From positions 124,001-188,000 of the forward strand of contig CAZDWZ010000001.1 of assembly GCA_964509425.1 (NCBI GenBank): a DNA stretch of 64,000 bases, written 5' to 3'. The stretch is from CAZDWZ01 sp964509425 (GTDB lineage Bacteria; Bdellovibrionota_C; UBA2361; SZUA-149; CAZDWZ01). The notes below the pieces were generated by a model, which worked only from the letters and a program-made list of their open reading frames with translations, made no database searches and had not been told where the DNA came from. This document shows positions 1 through 9,244 of the stretch, piece by piece; the first letter of the stretch is position 1, and the number at the start of each line of letters is the position of its first letter. Made by a program: the position numbers and the translations under genes.

Positions 1-4
1 GGAC

Positions 5-1174
5 ATGCATGGACACTTTGAGCAAGGCTACGTTTCCTACGCAACGGATGTGAGGATCCGCGAAGGATCGACAAGCGGCGGTTTGGTGAGCGGTCTGCTC
101 GTATCGATGCTCGAACGCGGAGAGATTGACGGCGCAATCGTCGTCGCCTCCGACGAAGTCGAGCTTTGGAAGGGTAAGCCGATTGTCGCACGAACTCGTG
201 AAGAGATTCTCTCGGCGATGAAATCGAAATACGCCATTTCGCCGACCAACGCCGTCCTCGCGGAGGTGATTCAGCGCGAAGGGAAATACGCCCTCGTCGG
301 ACTCCCGTGTCAAATTCACGGATTCCTGAAAGCAGCCCGGTTAAATAAGAAATTAAAAGATCGTGTGGTGCTCACGATCGGACTCTTTTGCCACGCAGCC
401 GTGGAGCATGACGCCCTTCGTTATGTTTGGGATGAAGTTATCGAAGACAAACAGAACGTCGTGGGTTTCGTCTCACGAATTGGAAAGCATCCAGGAACGC
501 CTCATGTGCGGTTGCGGGACGGAAGCTCCCGTCCGGTGTATTTTCCGAAGGCAAAAACATACCGGCCGAGCTCGCTCGAAATTCTGAACATTTTCTATCG
601 ACTCTACACGCCTGGCCGGTGCCTGACTTGCTACGACTCGACTTCCGAGTTTGCCGACATTGCTGTGGGGGATCCTTGGATGGCGAACCCAAGCGATGAC
701 GTAAAGCTGGAAGAAGGCTACAGCTTCGCTCTCGCAAGAACCGGCCGCGGAGTCCAGGCCCTCGAAAGGTCGGAATCCGTCGGCGATCTTCTCCTTGTTC
801 GGATCACCAAAGAGCACGCAAGAAGCTCGAACCGGATGATGGGAAAAGAGAAGCGGCTTCGTGCCTTCCGAGTGCTCGAATCAAGACGACGACAGGGATT
901 CCCGGTACCGGGATACGGAATGCCCACTCCTCGAATTCACGGAAAGCATCTCCTCGCAACCGAGCTGAACATGCTTTCCCATTTGTTCTGCTTCGTGGAC
1001 TGGGGAAAGCGAGCGATTCTCCGTTTTTCTTTCTCACCTCTCGGCTACAATCTCCTCCGGCTAAATTTCTACCGGCGCCGTTTCCGGGAGTTCCGGCGTG
1101 ATGTGGTTTCGAAAGCCCGCAGAAAATTTTTTGGCAAAGAAAACGTGGTTGCAAAAGATCCGGAAAGGACATGA
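5..1174 (+). CDS. FrhB/FdhB-family iron-sulfur flavoprotein (coenzyme F420 hydrogenase beta subunit-like), probably 5'-partial
   Basis: The protein resembles the beta subunit family of F420-reducing hydrogenases and formate dehydrogenases, which bind FAD and a [4Fe-4S] cluster and move electrons. Seen: a Gly/Ser-rich segment (STSGGLVSGLL, residues 23-32), Cys102 in VGLPCQIHG, Cys129 in GLFCHA, the pair Cys206/Cys209 in GRCLTC and the family motif GDPW at 222-225. The ATG lies four bases from the window edge and the frame is open to the edge. Family members usually begin with a ferredoxin-like Cys cluster, which is absent here, so the real start is probably upstream. The last codons overlap the next gene by ATGA. 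Homologues of this type often lie in polysaccharide clusters, where they act on unknown substrates; the envelope genes around it fit that. The family is fairly certain, the substrate unknown. Confidence 0.75.
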   Translation: MHGHFEQGYVSYATDVRIREGSTSGGLVSGLLVSMLERGEIDGAIVVASDEVELWKGKPIVARTREEILSAMKSKYAISPTNAVLAEVIQREGKYALVGLPCQIHGFLKAARLNKKLKDRVVLTIGLFCHAAVEHDALRYVWDEVIEDKQNVVGFVSRIGKHPGTPHVRLRDGSSRPVYFPKAKTYRPSSLEILNIFYRLYTPGRCLTCYDSTSEFADIAVGDPWMANPSDDVKLEEGYSFALARTGRGVQALERSESVGDLLLVRITKEHARSSNRMMGKEKRLRAFRVLESRRRQGFPVPGYGMPTPRIHGKHLLATELNMLSHLFCFVDWGKRAILRFSFSPLGYNLLRLNFYRRRFREFRRDVVSKARRKFFGKENVVAKDPERT

Positions 1175-1902
1175 GTGGCCTGAAATCCAATTTGGATATC
1201 CAAACCGGGGAGCCCGTTACTCCAACATCTCCTCGGGGTGCCCCGTCGCTCCATCTTTTCGGAACGGAAGAGCGCGGAGCGCAGATGCTGTTTTTCATCA
1301 CCGATCGCCCTTACGCGAAAAGTCATGCTGAAGAAAAATTTGCTCCATTCTCGACGAAATTCAGAATTGCCGTCTTATTGACTCCTCTTCCGAGCGTGAC
1401 TGAAGTGATTTCGGTCGCAGAGGAAATAGAGAAGCAACTCCTACAGGTCGGGACGAAACGGACCACCGTCGTCGGCGCAGGTGCTGGAACCCCGCTCGCA
1501 CAAGCGCTTGCCGCTCTCTTCCCGGATGTCGTTCGCCGGCTCGTGCTGGTAGACCCGACAGCGAGAGTCACTCCCGGCCTACTTCTTCGCACCATCGACC
1601 GAGTTGAACATTTTCTGCCATTCGGTCTGCCGCTTCGTCCCCTCACAGACGAATTTGATTCTCGCCCGCTTCTCCATCGAATTCGGTGCCCGGCTTTAGT
1701 CATCCGTTCGAATAACGCCTCGAAATACATTCGCGATCAAGCACTCCTGATCGCGTCGAAAATCCCGAATGCAAGAATTGAAGAGGTGCCTCGCGAGGGA
1801 ATCCTCTCAAAGGCAGACATCGAGCCGGGTTTTGTGAACCGCCTGCTCGACTTTCTTCAAGTTCCGGCAAAGCGTCCGCAGAAGAATATCGGGGGGAGCT
1901 GA
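1171..1902 (+). CDS. Alpha/beta-hydrolase-fold protein lacking the catalytic triad
   Basis: The 243-residue protein has the layout of an alpha/beta hydrolase: the strand and elbow region TTVVGAGAG followed by RRLVLVDP, then RCPALVIRSNN, then a C-terminal EPGFVNRLLDFL helix. The elbow, normally G-x-S-x-G, reads G-A-G-A-G, so the nucleophile Ser is Gly. The acidic position (normally GxxD) reads SNN, and no His occurs where the family has its GH before the last helix. All three catalytic positions therefore seem lost. Binding, scaffolding or a pseudoenzyme role is more likely than hydrolysis. Its ATG overlaps the stop of the upstream gene by four bases (ATGA), which implies translational coupling. 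The fold call is inference from motif order; the function is unknown. Confidence 0.6.
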   Translation: MSGLKSNLDIQTGEPVTPTSPRGAPSLHLFGTEERGAQMLFFITDRPYAKSHAEEKFAPFSTKFRIAVLLTPLPSVTEVISVAEEIEKQLLQVGTKRTTVVGAGAGTPLAQALAALFPDVVRRLVLVDPTARVTPGLLLRTIDRVEHFLPFGLPLRPLTDEFDSRPLLHRIRCPALVIRSNNASKYIRDQALLIASKIPNARIEEVPREGILSKADIEPGFVNRLLDFLQVPAKRPQKNIGGS

Positions 1903-1907
1903 GGCTC

Positions 1908-2342
1908 ATGCACGCGATCTCGGAGGATTTCATGGGTCTCCAGATGGTGCTCCGATTCGTGAGCAACTGGTGGATCGTCTTCGCGATTGCTCCTCTCGTG
2001 GTCACGCCCATTCTTACGATTGTTGGCGTGAAGTTTCTGAATGAACGGCAGTTTCGAAAGCCGAGCGGGCGCATCAATCGTCCGGAACCGTCTCCGCCGA
2101 TCTCCCCTGCCCCCTCCGAGGCTACAGGCATGAAAAAACGGCGCCGCCGTTCTTGGGTCCGACGAATGTTCGTTGATGACCGTTCGTATCATCGGACCCG
2201 GTCTCATCAGATTCCGCAAATCTTCGGAAGCTCCTTGATACTCTCATGTGTCGTGAGCGCGCTGCTTTTTGTCGGCATTGCGACGTTTCTGGTGGTGAAG
2301 GCGATGGTGGCAGTGAATGCGGAATCCTCTTCCTTGGAGTAA
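1908..2342 (+). CDS. Small membrane protein with two predicted TM segments, unknown function
   Basis: I do not recognise this 144-residue protein. It has a hydrophobic stretch near residues 18-41 (WWIVFAIAPLVVTPILTIV), a basic and proline-rich middle with a KKRRRR run, and a second hydrophobic stretch near 108-132. This suggests two membrane spans joined by a positively charged, presumably cytoplasmic loop. The gene starts five bases after the preceding stop, so it is probably co-transcribed with the two genes before it. A second in-frame ATG at 1932 is an alternative start. No catalytic motif is visible. Confidence 0.6.
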   Translation: MHAISEDFMGLQMVLRFVSNWWIVFAIAPLVVTPILTIVGVKFLNERQFRKPSGRINRPEPSPPISPAPSEATGMKKRRRRSWVRRMFVDDRSYHRTRSHQIPQIFGSSLILSCVVSALLFVGIATFLVVKAMVAVNAESSSLE

Positions 2343-2590
2343 CTTGCCAACTCCACGGCGCTCTTATAGCTTAGCGCCCAAGGAAACACGCGCGGCCCCC
2401 TTTGCGAAGATTATTCCGGACCAGTTTTTCTGGGCGAACATATGTCGAGTATCAGGGGTCAGGGCAAGCGACGGTCCTTGAAGTAAAGAGCGAGCTCGTC
2501 GCCCAAGGCGGCACCCACTACGGTGGTGACATGATGTACTGCGGAGAGAACGACACTGTCAGGGCGAGCAGCAGCATGACGGAACCTCGA

Positions 2591-3649
2591 ATGAAACTAG
2601 ATGAAATTGCTAATGCGGTCGGCGGAATACTTCATGGCGAGCCGGCTCTTGAGGTTACACGCATTCGGCCTCTTGAAGACGCCGTCGCCGGCGACTTAAG
2701 CTTCTTTGCACCTTCATCGTCGAAAAATGCACAGTCGATGCAGACTCTTGCTCGGCAAACGAGTGCCACCGCGCTTCTTGTGGTCGCTGAAGATTCTCAA
2801 ATCAAAGCCGCTCAGATCGTCGTCAAGAATCCGATGGGCGCAATCATACATTTGGCATCGCGCTACTTCGACCGAAGCAGCAAACCGGAGCCGGGTGTCC
2901 ATCCGACCGCTGTAATCGGCCGGGACACCGCACTCGCGCCGGGAGTTCGAATCGGTGCGTACGCGGTCATCGGCGAACGCGTGACGATTGGCGAAAACAC
3001 CATCATTCATCCTCACGCGGTTTTATACGATGATGTGGTCGTCGGAGCGGATTGCGTAATCCACGCCGGTGTTGTTATCCGTGAGCGCACAGTTCTCGGA
3101 GACGATTGTTTGATTCAAAACGGCGCGGTGCTGGGCAGCGACGGATTCGGATATATTCCCGACCCTCAACTCGGTCACCGTCGAATCCCGCACATAGGTT
3201 CGCTTACGCTTGAGAATCGAGTTGATGTCGGGGCGAACACCGCCATCGATCGTGCCACGCTCGGGACTTCCGTTCTTGGAGAAGCGAGCAAAATCGACAA
3301 CCTCGTACAAATTGGACACAACGCCAAAATCGGGAAGCGCGTAATTCTCTGCGGTCAGGTTGGAATCGCCGGGAGCTGCGAAATTGGAAACGATGTCATT
3401 TTTGGAGGAGCGGTTGGTCTCGCCGATCACGTCCAGATAGGCTCAAAGGTGCGGGCAAGCGCGAGAACGGGCATTTCGAACAGTGTCCCCGACGGCACCG
3501 ACGTCGCCGGCTACCCGCATAAGCTCGCTTCGGAGTGGCGCCGCGAAGCCGCGGCGCTCCGCAGACTCCCTGAGATATTTGCAGAAGTACGGTCACTTCG
3601 CCGTCAATTCGCCGAACTCAAAGCAGAAACTCCTCCTAAATCTAAATGA
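2591..3649 (+). CDS. lpxD: UDP-3-O-acylglucosamine N-acyltransferase LpxD
   Basis: LpxD transfers the second 3-hydroxyacyl chain from acyl-ACP to UDP-3-O-acyl-glucosamine, the third step of lipid A synthesis, in the cytoplasm. The N-terminal domain opens with MKLDEIANAVGG, as in the family. It is followed by the left-handed beta-helix of hexapeptide repeats (IGRDTALAPG, IGAYAVIGE, IGENTIIHPHAV and others). The catalytic-His region reads LVQIGHNAKIG, preceded by the family signature GSDGFGY. A C-terminal helix with many Arg/Leu closes it. The frame is open upstream to 2402, with ATGs at 2531, 2534 and 2576, but 2591 matches the usual family start. The stop overlaps the next start (ATGA), which couples it to a lipoprotein gene. 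Identity is very secure, the start less so. Confidence 0.93.
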   Translation: MKLDEIANAVGGILHGEPALEVTRIRPLEDAVAGDLSFFAPSSSKNAQSMQTLARQTSATALLVVAEDSQIKAAQIVVKNPMGAIIHLASRYFDRSSKPEPGVHPTAVIGRDTALAPGVRIGAYAVIGERVTIGENTIIHPHAVLYDDVVVGADCVIHAGVVIRERTVLGDDCLIQNGAVLGSDGFGYIPDPQLGHRRIPHIGSLTLENRVDVGANTAIDRATLGTSVLGEASKIDNLVQIGHNAKIGKRVILCGQVGIAGSCEIGNDVIFGGAVGLADHVQIGSKVRASARTGISNSVPDGTDVAGYPHKLASEWRREAAALRRLPEIFAEVRSLRRQFAELKAETPPKSK

Positions 3650-5025
3650 CGCGAAGAATTACTTCTCCCACTGAGTCGATCCGAAAGTATCCCATCATAG
3701 TATTTCTTTGCTTACTCGTGTCGGGCTGCTCGTTTTTCGATTCGGATGTGGAATCGTTCCCCACCGATACCGCCGCCACGCCGGCGCCTAATTCGATGGA
3801 TGAGGAAGGTAGTGCTGAGCCCAAAAGCGGAGAAGAGGCAGAAGACTCCGACGACGATGGACCCGAATTCGGACAGGACGACTACCTCCGTAGAGCCGAA
3901 AATGCGTATGATCGCGGCTTGTATTCACTAGCGCGGGAGAATTGGGTCAAGCTTCGTGACGAATATCCGGCAAGCCCTTTCGAAAGCTTCGCGCAGTTGA
4001 AGATTGCGGATACATTTTTCTTCGGCGGCGATTATGCTTCCGCGATTCCGATTTATGAAGAATTCTTGAAGCTCCATCCGGGGCACGAAGGCGCGGCATA
4101 CACCCGTCTGCAGATTGCACATGCGTTTCGGCAGCAGTACACAGGTCCGGCTCACGACCAGTCACCGATCCGGCAGGCTCAAATAAACTATGAACGGGTG
4201 CTCACTGACTACCCAACTTCATACTTAAGGTTGATTGCCGCAGAAGGCATAGCATTCTGTAAAAAGGCCGGTCGCGACCACGAAGAATACGTCGCAGATT
4301 TCTACCGACGGGCCGGACAGGACAAGGCAACGATGGGTAGATTGGCTCAGGTAGAGAAGCCGACGACGAGGGCGGCGCAGAAAAATGACGTTACCGAGAT
4401 CGTAAAACCGATCGAACTTGCTCCGAGGACGCTGACTTCCACGGCCAATACCACCACAACCAGCGTGTCACCTTTGCCCTCCGCTCCCCCGGCAACCACC
4501 GACGCACCTCAAGTAATGGCGGCGACTTCTTCCGCCCCACGCGAACGTCCGATCCAGTCCGCCGGAGTGACTCTTCAGGCTCCGGCAGCGGAAAATCCAA
4601 ATCCGCCAGTAAAAAGTCAGCAAAATGAAAAAATTCCTACCGCTCCGCAGAAAACCGTCGGATCTCCAGTAAGCGGCAGAATTCAATCCGACGCGGCGAG
4701 GTCGATCTGCAAGGACCTGGAGACCTCTTCTGTGGTCGAGCTTCCCTTCTCTGGAAAGTTTGAGCTGAGAGTTGGGAAGCGGCACGGAACGCACCTTCTC
4801 GCTGAGTTGATCTTCAACGAAGAGACCGATGCGGCTGTATTGAATACGGAAAAGTCATTCACACGTTGCCAGTCGAAGCGGCTGGGTGTTGTTCTCGGTC
4901 CGATTCGCGAGCACGATGAGGGCTTCACACGAAACATCCGACTCGATTTCTCCCCTGGATCGAGATATCGCGTCTTCCCGCTTAATTCTCCTGAGCGATT
5001 GGTTGCCGTTGCCTTCGAAAATTGA
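3646..5025 (+). CDS. BamD-like TPR lipoprotein with an AMIN-like C-terminal domain
   Basis: BamD-type lipoproteins are the essential TPR component of the beta-barrel assembly machine at the inner face of the outer membrane. Seen here: a lipoprotein signal ending LLVSGC with Cys28; an acidic, Ser/Pro-rich linker (about 30-78); and TPR-like helices (about 80-225) containing RDEYPASPFESFAQLK, then SAIPIYEEFLKLHPGH, then a YERVLTDYP repeat, the BamD order. A low-complexity Thr/Pro/Ala linker (about 240-345) leads to a beta-rich C-terminal domain (about 350-459). That domain ends with a YRVFPLNSPERLVAVAF pattern resembling AMIN domains, which bind peptidoglycan or envelope machinery. Ordinary BamD has no such extension. 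The gene overlaps lpxD by ATGA, a sensible pairing for envelope biogenesis. A CpoB/YbgF-like periplasmic TPR protein is the alternative. Confidence 0.65.
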   Translation: MTRRITSPTESIRKYPIIVFLCLLVSGCSFFDSDVESFPTDTAATPAPNSMDEEGSAEPKSGEEAEDSDDDGPEFGQDDYLRRAENAYDRGLYSLARENWVKLRDEYPASPFESFAQLKIADTFFFGGDYASAIPIYEEFLKLHPGHEGAAYTRLQIAHAFRQQYTGPAHDQSPIRQAQINYERVLTDYPTSYLRLIAAEGIAFCKKAGRDHEEYVADFYRRAGQDKATMGRLAQVEKPTTRAAQKNDVTEIVKPIELAPRTLTSTANTTTTSVSPLPSAPPATTDAPQVMAATSSAPRERPIQSAGVTLQAPAAENPNPPVKSQQNEKIPTAPQKTVGSPVSGRIQSDAARSICKDLETSSVVELPFSGKFELRVGKRHGTHLLAELIFNEETDAAVLNTEKSFTRCQSKRLGVVLGPIREHDEGFTRNIRLDFSPGSRYRVFPLNSPERLVAVAFEN

Positions 5026-5213
5026 TCCTTTCTCGCTCCGACATCGTCTTCGAGCCGAAAAACTCGAGTAATCGACACATTAGAACGGTTGTTCGTGTTG
5101 CTTAGGGTATGTCGGGATGGAAAAATGTCCTGCAGGGCAAGGTGTCGGAGAATTCGCTTCTGAACGCAAGTTTCCTGCCGGGAAGCATTCTCCGATGAAG
5201 GGCGCGAGGGAGT

Positions 5214-7742
5214 ATGACGGCGTTTTCAAACGACGATAGAGAAGCTGCAATCAAAATCGAACCTCTAGCGCCGTCGTCGAGCATCAGCGACCCGGTAGCA
5301 CAAGAAGCTGCGCCACCCGGAAAGGAGCATATTCTCGCCCCTCTCCGTATGGACCCACTTCTCGGTCCGATTATTCAAAAGTTTCCGCTCCCAGTCGCAT
5401 GGAAAAATTGCGAACACCGATATCTCGGTGCGAACGAACAGTTCGCCCGATTGCTGGGCCTTCGATCCGCGCAAACCCTTCTCGGAAAAAGCGATCGTGA
5501 TCTTCCGTGGAGCGATGAAGCGCGATTAGCAATTACGAGATTGGCGGAAGAGGTCTTGGCCCTCGATTCGCCGAGAAAGGCGGTGGTCACGTTCGAAGGC
5601 AATCCAAATACTCCGGACAAAGTATTTCGTGTCGAAGCCATGCCTATCCGCATACACGCGGACGGCAGAGATGAGCTCTGCGGTTGCAGCTGTGTCTTCG
5701 TTGACATCTCGAACGAAGTAGCGGCCGAACAAGCCCGCCGCGCGTCGGAGACGAAGATTCGCGCGATGCTCGACCGTGTTCCGGTCGTTGTCGTTTGGAC
5801 GATTGATCATGATCTCCGGGTCACTCCCCAAGTCAGCCCCGGACTTTCGGTGCTTACCAACGGAAACTGTCACGGAGAAACCGTCTCGCTTCCCGCGTTC
5901 TTCGGGACCTCAGATCCTAATTTTCCGCCTGTCCTCGGAGCGCGGCGTGCGCTGGCGGGCGAATCCGTTCGTTTCACCATGCCGTGGCATGGTTGCGATT
6001 ATGAGGTCTTTATTGAGCCTGTGCGAAACGCCGATGGAGAAATCGCGGGAGCACTCGGAATCACGATAGACATTACCGATCAGCGACGACAGGCAGAGGC
6101 TCTGAGAATCAGCGAGGAACGCTATCGATCACTTGCGGAATACTGTCCGCTTGGAATTTGGCAGACTGATCTCGACGGCAAGTCGATATATATGAACCCT
6201 GCCATGTGTGAGTTGCTTCAACTTCACTCACCCGGAGAAGCGGTGACGGAAAGCTTTCGCTCGTTTTTCTCTCCTGCCTCTCGAAATCGATTAAATTCAA
6301 GGCTCACCGACGTCGGAAGGTTAACACGATTCGAAGCGGAGATTGTCGGGAAACAAGGACGCTCTCGTTCTGTCTTGGTAACATCGGTCCCGGTTTTCGG
6401 GCCGGATCAACGAATCGCCGGACAACTCCACACCTATCTCGACATCACGGAACAAAAGCGAACTGAAGAGGCTCGCCAAAGAGTCGAGGCCCGCGTGAGA
6501 CATGGCCAGAAGATCGAAAGCCTCGGCCTTCTCGCAGAAGGAATTGCGCACGACTTCAATAACCTCCTCCTCGGCGTTCTTGGAAACGCCGGACTTGCTG
6601 CTCTCGAGGTTGCTCCGAACTCGCGAGCCGCATTTCGGCTTGAACAAGTGAAGCGGGTTGCAGAACATGCTGCGGAGCTGACAAATCAGTTATTCCTCTA
6701 TTCGGGACGTCAAGAGGCCCACCGGCAGATCATTCATCTCTCGAGCGAGGTGGAAGAGATGTGCCGACTTCTCGAAACCGCAATGGAGAAGAAAATCCGG
6801 CTGAAGTTTGAACTCGCGATAAATCTTCCACCCATCGAAGCCAATTCCGCCCAAGTCCGCCAAGTCGTAATGAATTTGGTGAGCAACGCTCGGGAAGCCT
6901 TACGCGATAACGGCGGACAGATCACGATCCGAACGGGCGTGATGAACAAGCTGCCTTCCGACCTGCAAGAGGATTTCGCCCGTACCTACTCTGATTCAGG
7001 TCCACAACCCGAGTCCTATGTGTTTCTCGAAGTCCAGGATTCGGGCTGCGGAATGGATCTCTCAACCAAACAGCGCATGTTTGATCCTTTCTTTTCGACC
7101 AAGCAGCATGGTTTCCAGTCTGAAACCGATCTTCCGATCGGGGACAACGTCGGAGCGCGCGGTCTCGGTCTCGCCACCGTGCTCGGAACAGTTCGTTCTC
7201 ATCACGGGGCAATCGCAGTGCAGAGCGTCCCCCAGCGCGGGACCTCTCTCCGACTATTTTTTCCTACGCGTCCGGGACTCGTCGCGCCCCATCGAGCGCC
7301 GATGTCAGGTTTCACGAAGCTGCCGAGCCGGAACGGTCACGGCGTCGTTCTCGTTGTCGACGATGATCCGATCGTCCAAGAGGTCGCACAAGTTGCGCTC
7401 GAGAAGTTTGGATACCACGTGGTCGTGGCGAAAGATGGGAGACAAGCACTCCTCGAGCTCGATGATTTACGGAATCTCGATGTCTTGAAAAGAAAGGGGT
7501 TGCCGTCTGAAGGGGTCATTGCGGTACTCCTCGATCTGACGATGCCGGTGCTCGATGGCGAAGCGGTACTCAAACAGCTTGAGGTGAAATATCCTCAGCT
7601 TCCCGTCATTCTCTCCAGCGGCTACAGCAAGGAAGGTGTCGCCGATCGAATTCGGCACACCGGCAAATTGAAGTTCCTCCAAAAACCATATCGCCCGACT
7701 GTGTTAATCGAAACGCTGCAGGGAATGGTCTTGACTCTCTGA
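5214..7742 (+). CDS. Multi-PAS hybrid sensor histidine kinase with C-terminal receiver
   Basis: A cytosolic hybrid sensor kinase of 842 residues without an evident membrane span. Three PAS-like domains lie at roughly 45-165, 175-290 and 300-412; the second ends with LGITIDITDQRRQAE and the third with TYLDITEQKRTEE, typical PAC ends. The dimerisation box has the phospho-acceptor His446 in EGIAHDFNN, of the NtrB/FixL type. The ATPase domain has the N box (VVMNLVSNAREAL), a G1 box (VQDSGCGM) and a G2 box (GARGLGLATV). The receiver starts at VVLVVDDDP and has phospho-acceptor Asp774 in VLLDLTMPVLDG and a KPYR motif. No output domain follows, so phosphate probably passes to a separate partner. It stands alone between a lipoprotein and a protease gene; the signal is unknown. 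Confidence 0.88.
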   Translation: MTAFSNDDREAAIKIEPLAPSSSISDPVAQEAAPPGKEHILAPLRMDPLLGPIIQKFPLPVAWKNCEHRYLGANEQFARLLGLRSAQTLLGKSDRDLPWSDEARLAITRLAEEVLALDSPRKAVVTFEGNPNTPDKVFRVEAMPIRIHADGRDELCGCSCVFVDISNEVAAEQARRASETKIRAMLDRVPVVVVWTIDHDLRVTPQVSPGLSVLTNGNCHGETVSLPAFFGTSDPNFPPVLGARRALAGESVRFTMPWHGCDYEVFIEPVRNADGEIAGALGITIDITDQRRQAEALRISEERYRSLAEYCPLGIWQTDLDGKSIYMNPAMCELLQLHSPGEAVTESFRSFFSPASRNRLNSRLTDVGRLTRFEAEIVGKQGRSRSVLVTSVPVFGPDQRIAGQLHTYLDITEQKRTEEARQRVEARVRHGQKIESLGLLAEGIAHDFNNLLLGVLGNAGLAALEVAPNSRAAFRLEQVKRVAEHAAELTNQLFLYSGRQEAHRQIIHLSSEVEEMCRLLETAMEKKIRLKFELAINLPPIEANSAQVRQVVMNLVSNAREALRDNGGQITIRTGVMNKLPSDLQEDFARTYSDSGPQPESYVFLEVQDSGCGMDLSTKQRMFDPFFSTKQHGFQSETDLPIGDNVGARGLGLATVLGTVRSHHGAIAVQSVPQRGTSLRLFFPTRPGLVAPHRAPMSGFTKLPSRNGHGVVLVVDDDPIVQEVAQVALEKFGYHVVVAKDGRQALLELDDLRNLDVLKRKGLPSEGVIAVLLDLTMPVLDGEAVLKQLEVKYPQLPVILSSGYSKEGVADRIRHTGKLKFLQKPYRPTVLIETLQGMVLTL

Positions 7743-7817
7743 GCGAGTTTAATTTCCGTTGAATCTGTTCCGAAAAGGAATCTTTCCTTGAAAATTCCCC
7801 TGTGTTAATCCGCCCGA

Positions 7818-9230
7818 ATGGAAAAACACACCGTTTACTCTCTTCCATTGTCCCGGCACGCCCTGCGGCGAGTCGTCTTTAGTAAAACTCTCGGGCGGGC
7901 GCTGAGCATTTCGTTACTGACGCTCTGCCTTGGCTTTACTGCTTGCAAAGGCGCAGGAACCGGCGGCGACTCTGGCGGCGGTGCCGGAGCACCTGGAACC
8001 GGCGGAGGCCCTGCCGGCGGTGGTGCGGGTGGAGGCTTAGGCGGCGGTGGTGGTGGTGGCGGCGGCGTGAGCGGATCGAATCCGAACACGGTGTTCCCGA
8101 ACCCAAATCCGCCTGCTCCGGACCCAAACGCAATCACAAACCAGGACGCGACTCTCTCAATCGACGCGCCTTCAACCGCAGCCACGGTGAGGAATTCCGT
8201 AAGCTTTCAGGGAACGATCAACGCGAGTCAGGTGGCACAGCTCAGCTTGACCACGAATAATGTGACCTCATTCCAAATTGTGAGCCAGGCGGGTGGCATT
8301 ATTCTCTCCACCATCAATCTCACTTCGCCGACAAACCAGACTCTCATTAGCTTCGACGATCCGTTGTTTCAAACATCCGCGGTTCGACCAGCGAATGATG
8401 TAAACGTCCTCCCGTATCCCGCGAACTCACTAAATCCAGCAGTAGTAAACGGGAAATACAAGCATTTGCTGTTCGTGAATGGCGCTGCCGGTCAACAGTA
8501 CTTCGGGGTGGCCATCGGGAAAAACGATCCCTCGCCCGCGGTAGGTCTTCTCCGGGTGAATATTTTTCTCGTCGGCACAACTGCTCAGCGCGCAGAGGTC
8601 CGGGATGCGGTAATTCGAGGAACGCAAATCTGGCGGGATATCTATTCGCAGGTCGGCATCGGACTCGACGTCGCGACGTTTGACGTAACAAGCGGAACTG
8701 GTGTGCTTCCTAACCCGTTCTTCGGCTCTCTGTTCTACCAGACGACCATTACCAATACGCCGAACGTAAAGGCGCCTGCCGTGAACATGTTCATCGCTTC
8801 GTTAATCTCTGAGAATACCGGAACAAGTCCAGGCGATGCCCTGGACAACGTCCTCGGGGTGGCATCCGCGATCCCTGGTCCGGCTAATAGCACCACGAAG
8901 TCTGTCGTTGCGCTGAGCGTTACCGAACACCAAGGGGACGATGGTATTTTCAACCCCGCCGATATATCAGTATTCGGCGAGACGATGGCCCACGAAGCGG
9001 GCCATTATCTCGGACTCTTCCACGTCGTTGAAGATCCCGAAGGCGATGAAATCTATAGGCCGGGCGATCCGCTCACTGATACACCGGTTTGCACGACAAC
9101 GGTGGCTTGTATCGCTGCCGGGAATGCGGAGAACCTCATGTTCCCTCGCGTAGTGTTCGGAATCCCACAACAACGGGATCTGACGGGTCAGCAGGGCCAA
9201 GTGATGAATCTTCAAACAATCGTCGACTAA
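7818..9230 (+). CDS. Secreted metzincin-type zinc metalloprotease, probable lipoprotein with a polyglycine linker
   Basis: The 470-residue protein carries the extended zinc-binding motif HEAGHYLGLFH at 392-402, matching the metzincin consensus HExxHxxGxxH, and a later NLMFP that fits the Met-turn. This indicates a zinc endopeptidase of the pappalysin/M43-like or a related group. The N-terminus is a signal peptide ending near LGFTACKG (Cys43), plausibly a lipoprotein signal. It is followed by an almost pure Gly/Ala/Pro stretch to about residue 90, then a beta-rich domain (about 110-250) before the catalytic domain. The gene has its own leader and is followed closely by another secreted-protein gene. 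Surface or periplasmic location is inferred; the substrate is unknown. Confidence 0.75.
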   Translation: MEKHTVYSLPLSRHALRRVVFSKTLGRALSISLLTLCLGFTACKGAGTGGDSGGGAGAPGTGGGPAGGGAGGGLGGGGGGGGGVSGSNPNTVFPNPNPPAPDPNAITNQDATLSIDAPSTAATVRNSVSFQGTINASQVAQLSLTTNNVTSFQIVSQAGGIILSTINLTSPTNQTLISFDDPLFQTSAVRPANDVNVLPYPANSLNPAVVNGKYKHLLFVNGAAGQQYFGVAIGKNDPSPAVGLLRVNIFLVGTTAQRAEVRDAVIRGTQIWRDIYSQVGIGLDVATFDVTSGTGVLPNPFFGSLFYQTTITNTPNVKAPAVNMFIASLISENTGTSPGDALDNVLGVASAIPGPANSTTKSVVALSVTEHQGDDGIFNPADISVFGETMAHEAGHYLGLFHVVEDPEGDEIYRPGDPLTDTPVCTTTVACIAAGNAENLMFPRVVFGIPQQRDLTGQQGQVMNLQTIVD

Positions 9231-9244
9231 TCGGTTAAAAAGCG

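Noticed and set aside
7835..8185. Pro/Ala-rich minus-strand frame opposite the polyglycine region
   Set aside because: It is the complement of Gly codons in the metalloprotease gene; composition explains it and no start signal or family is present.
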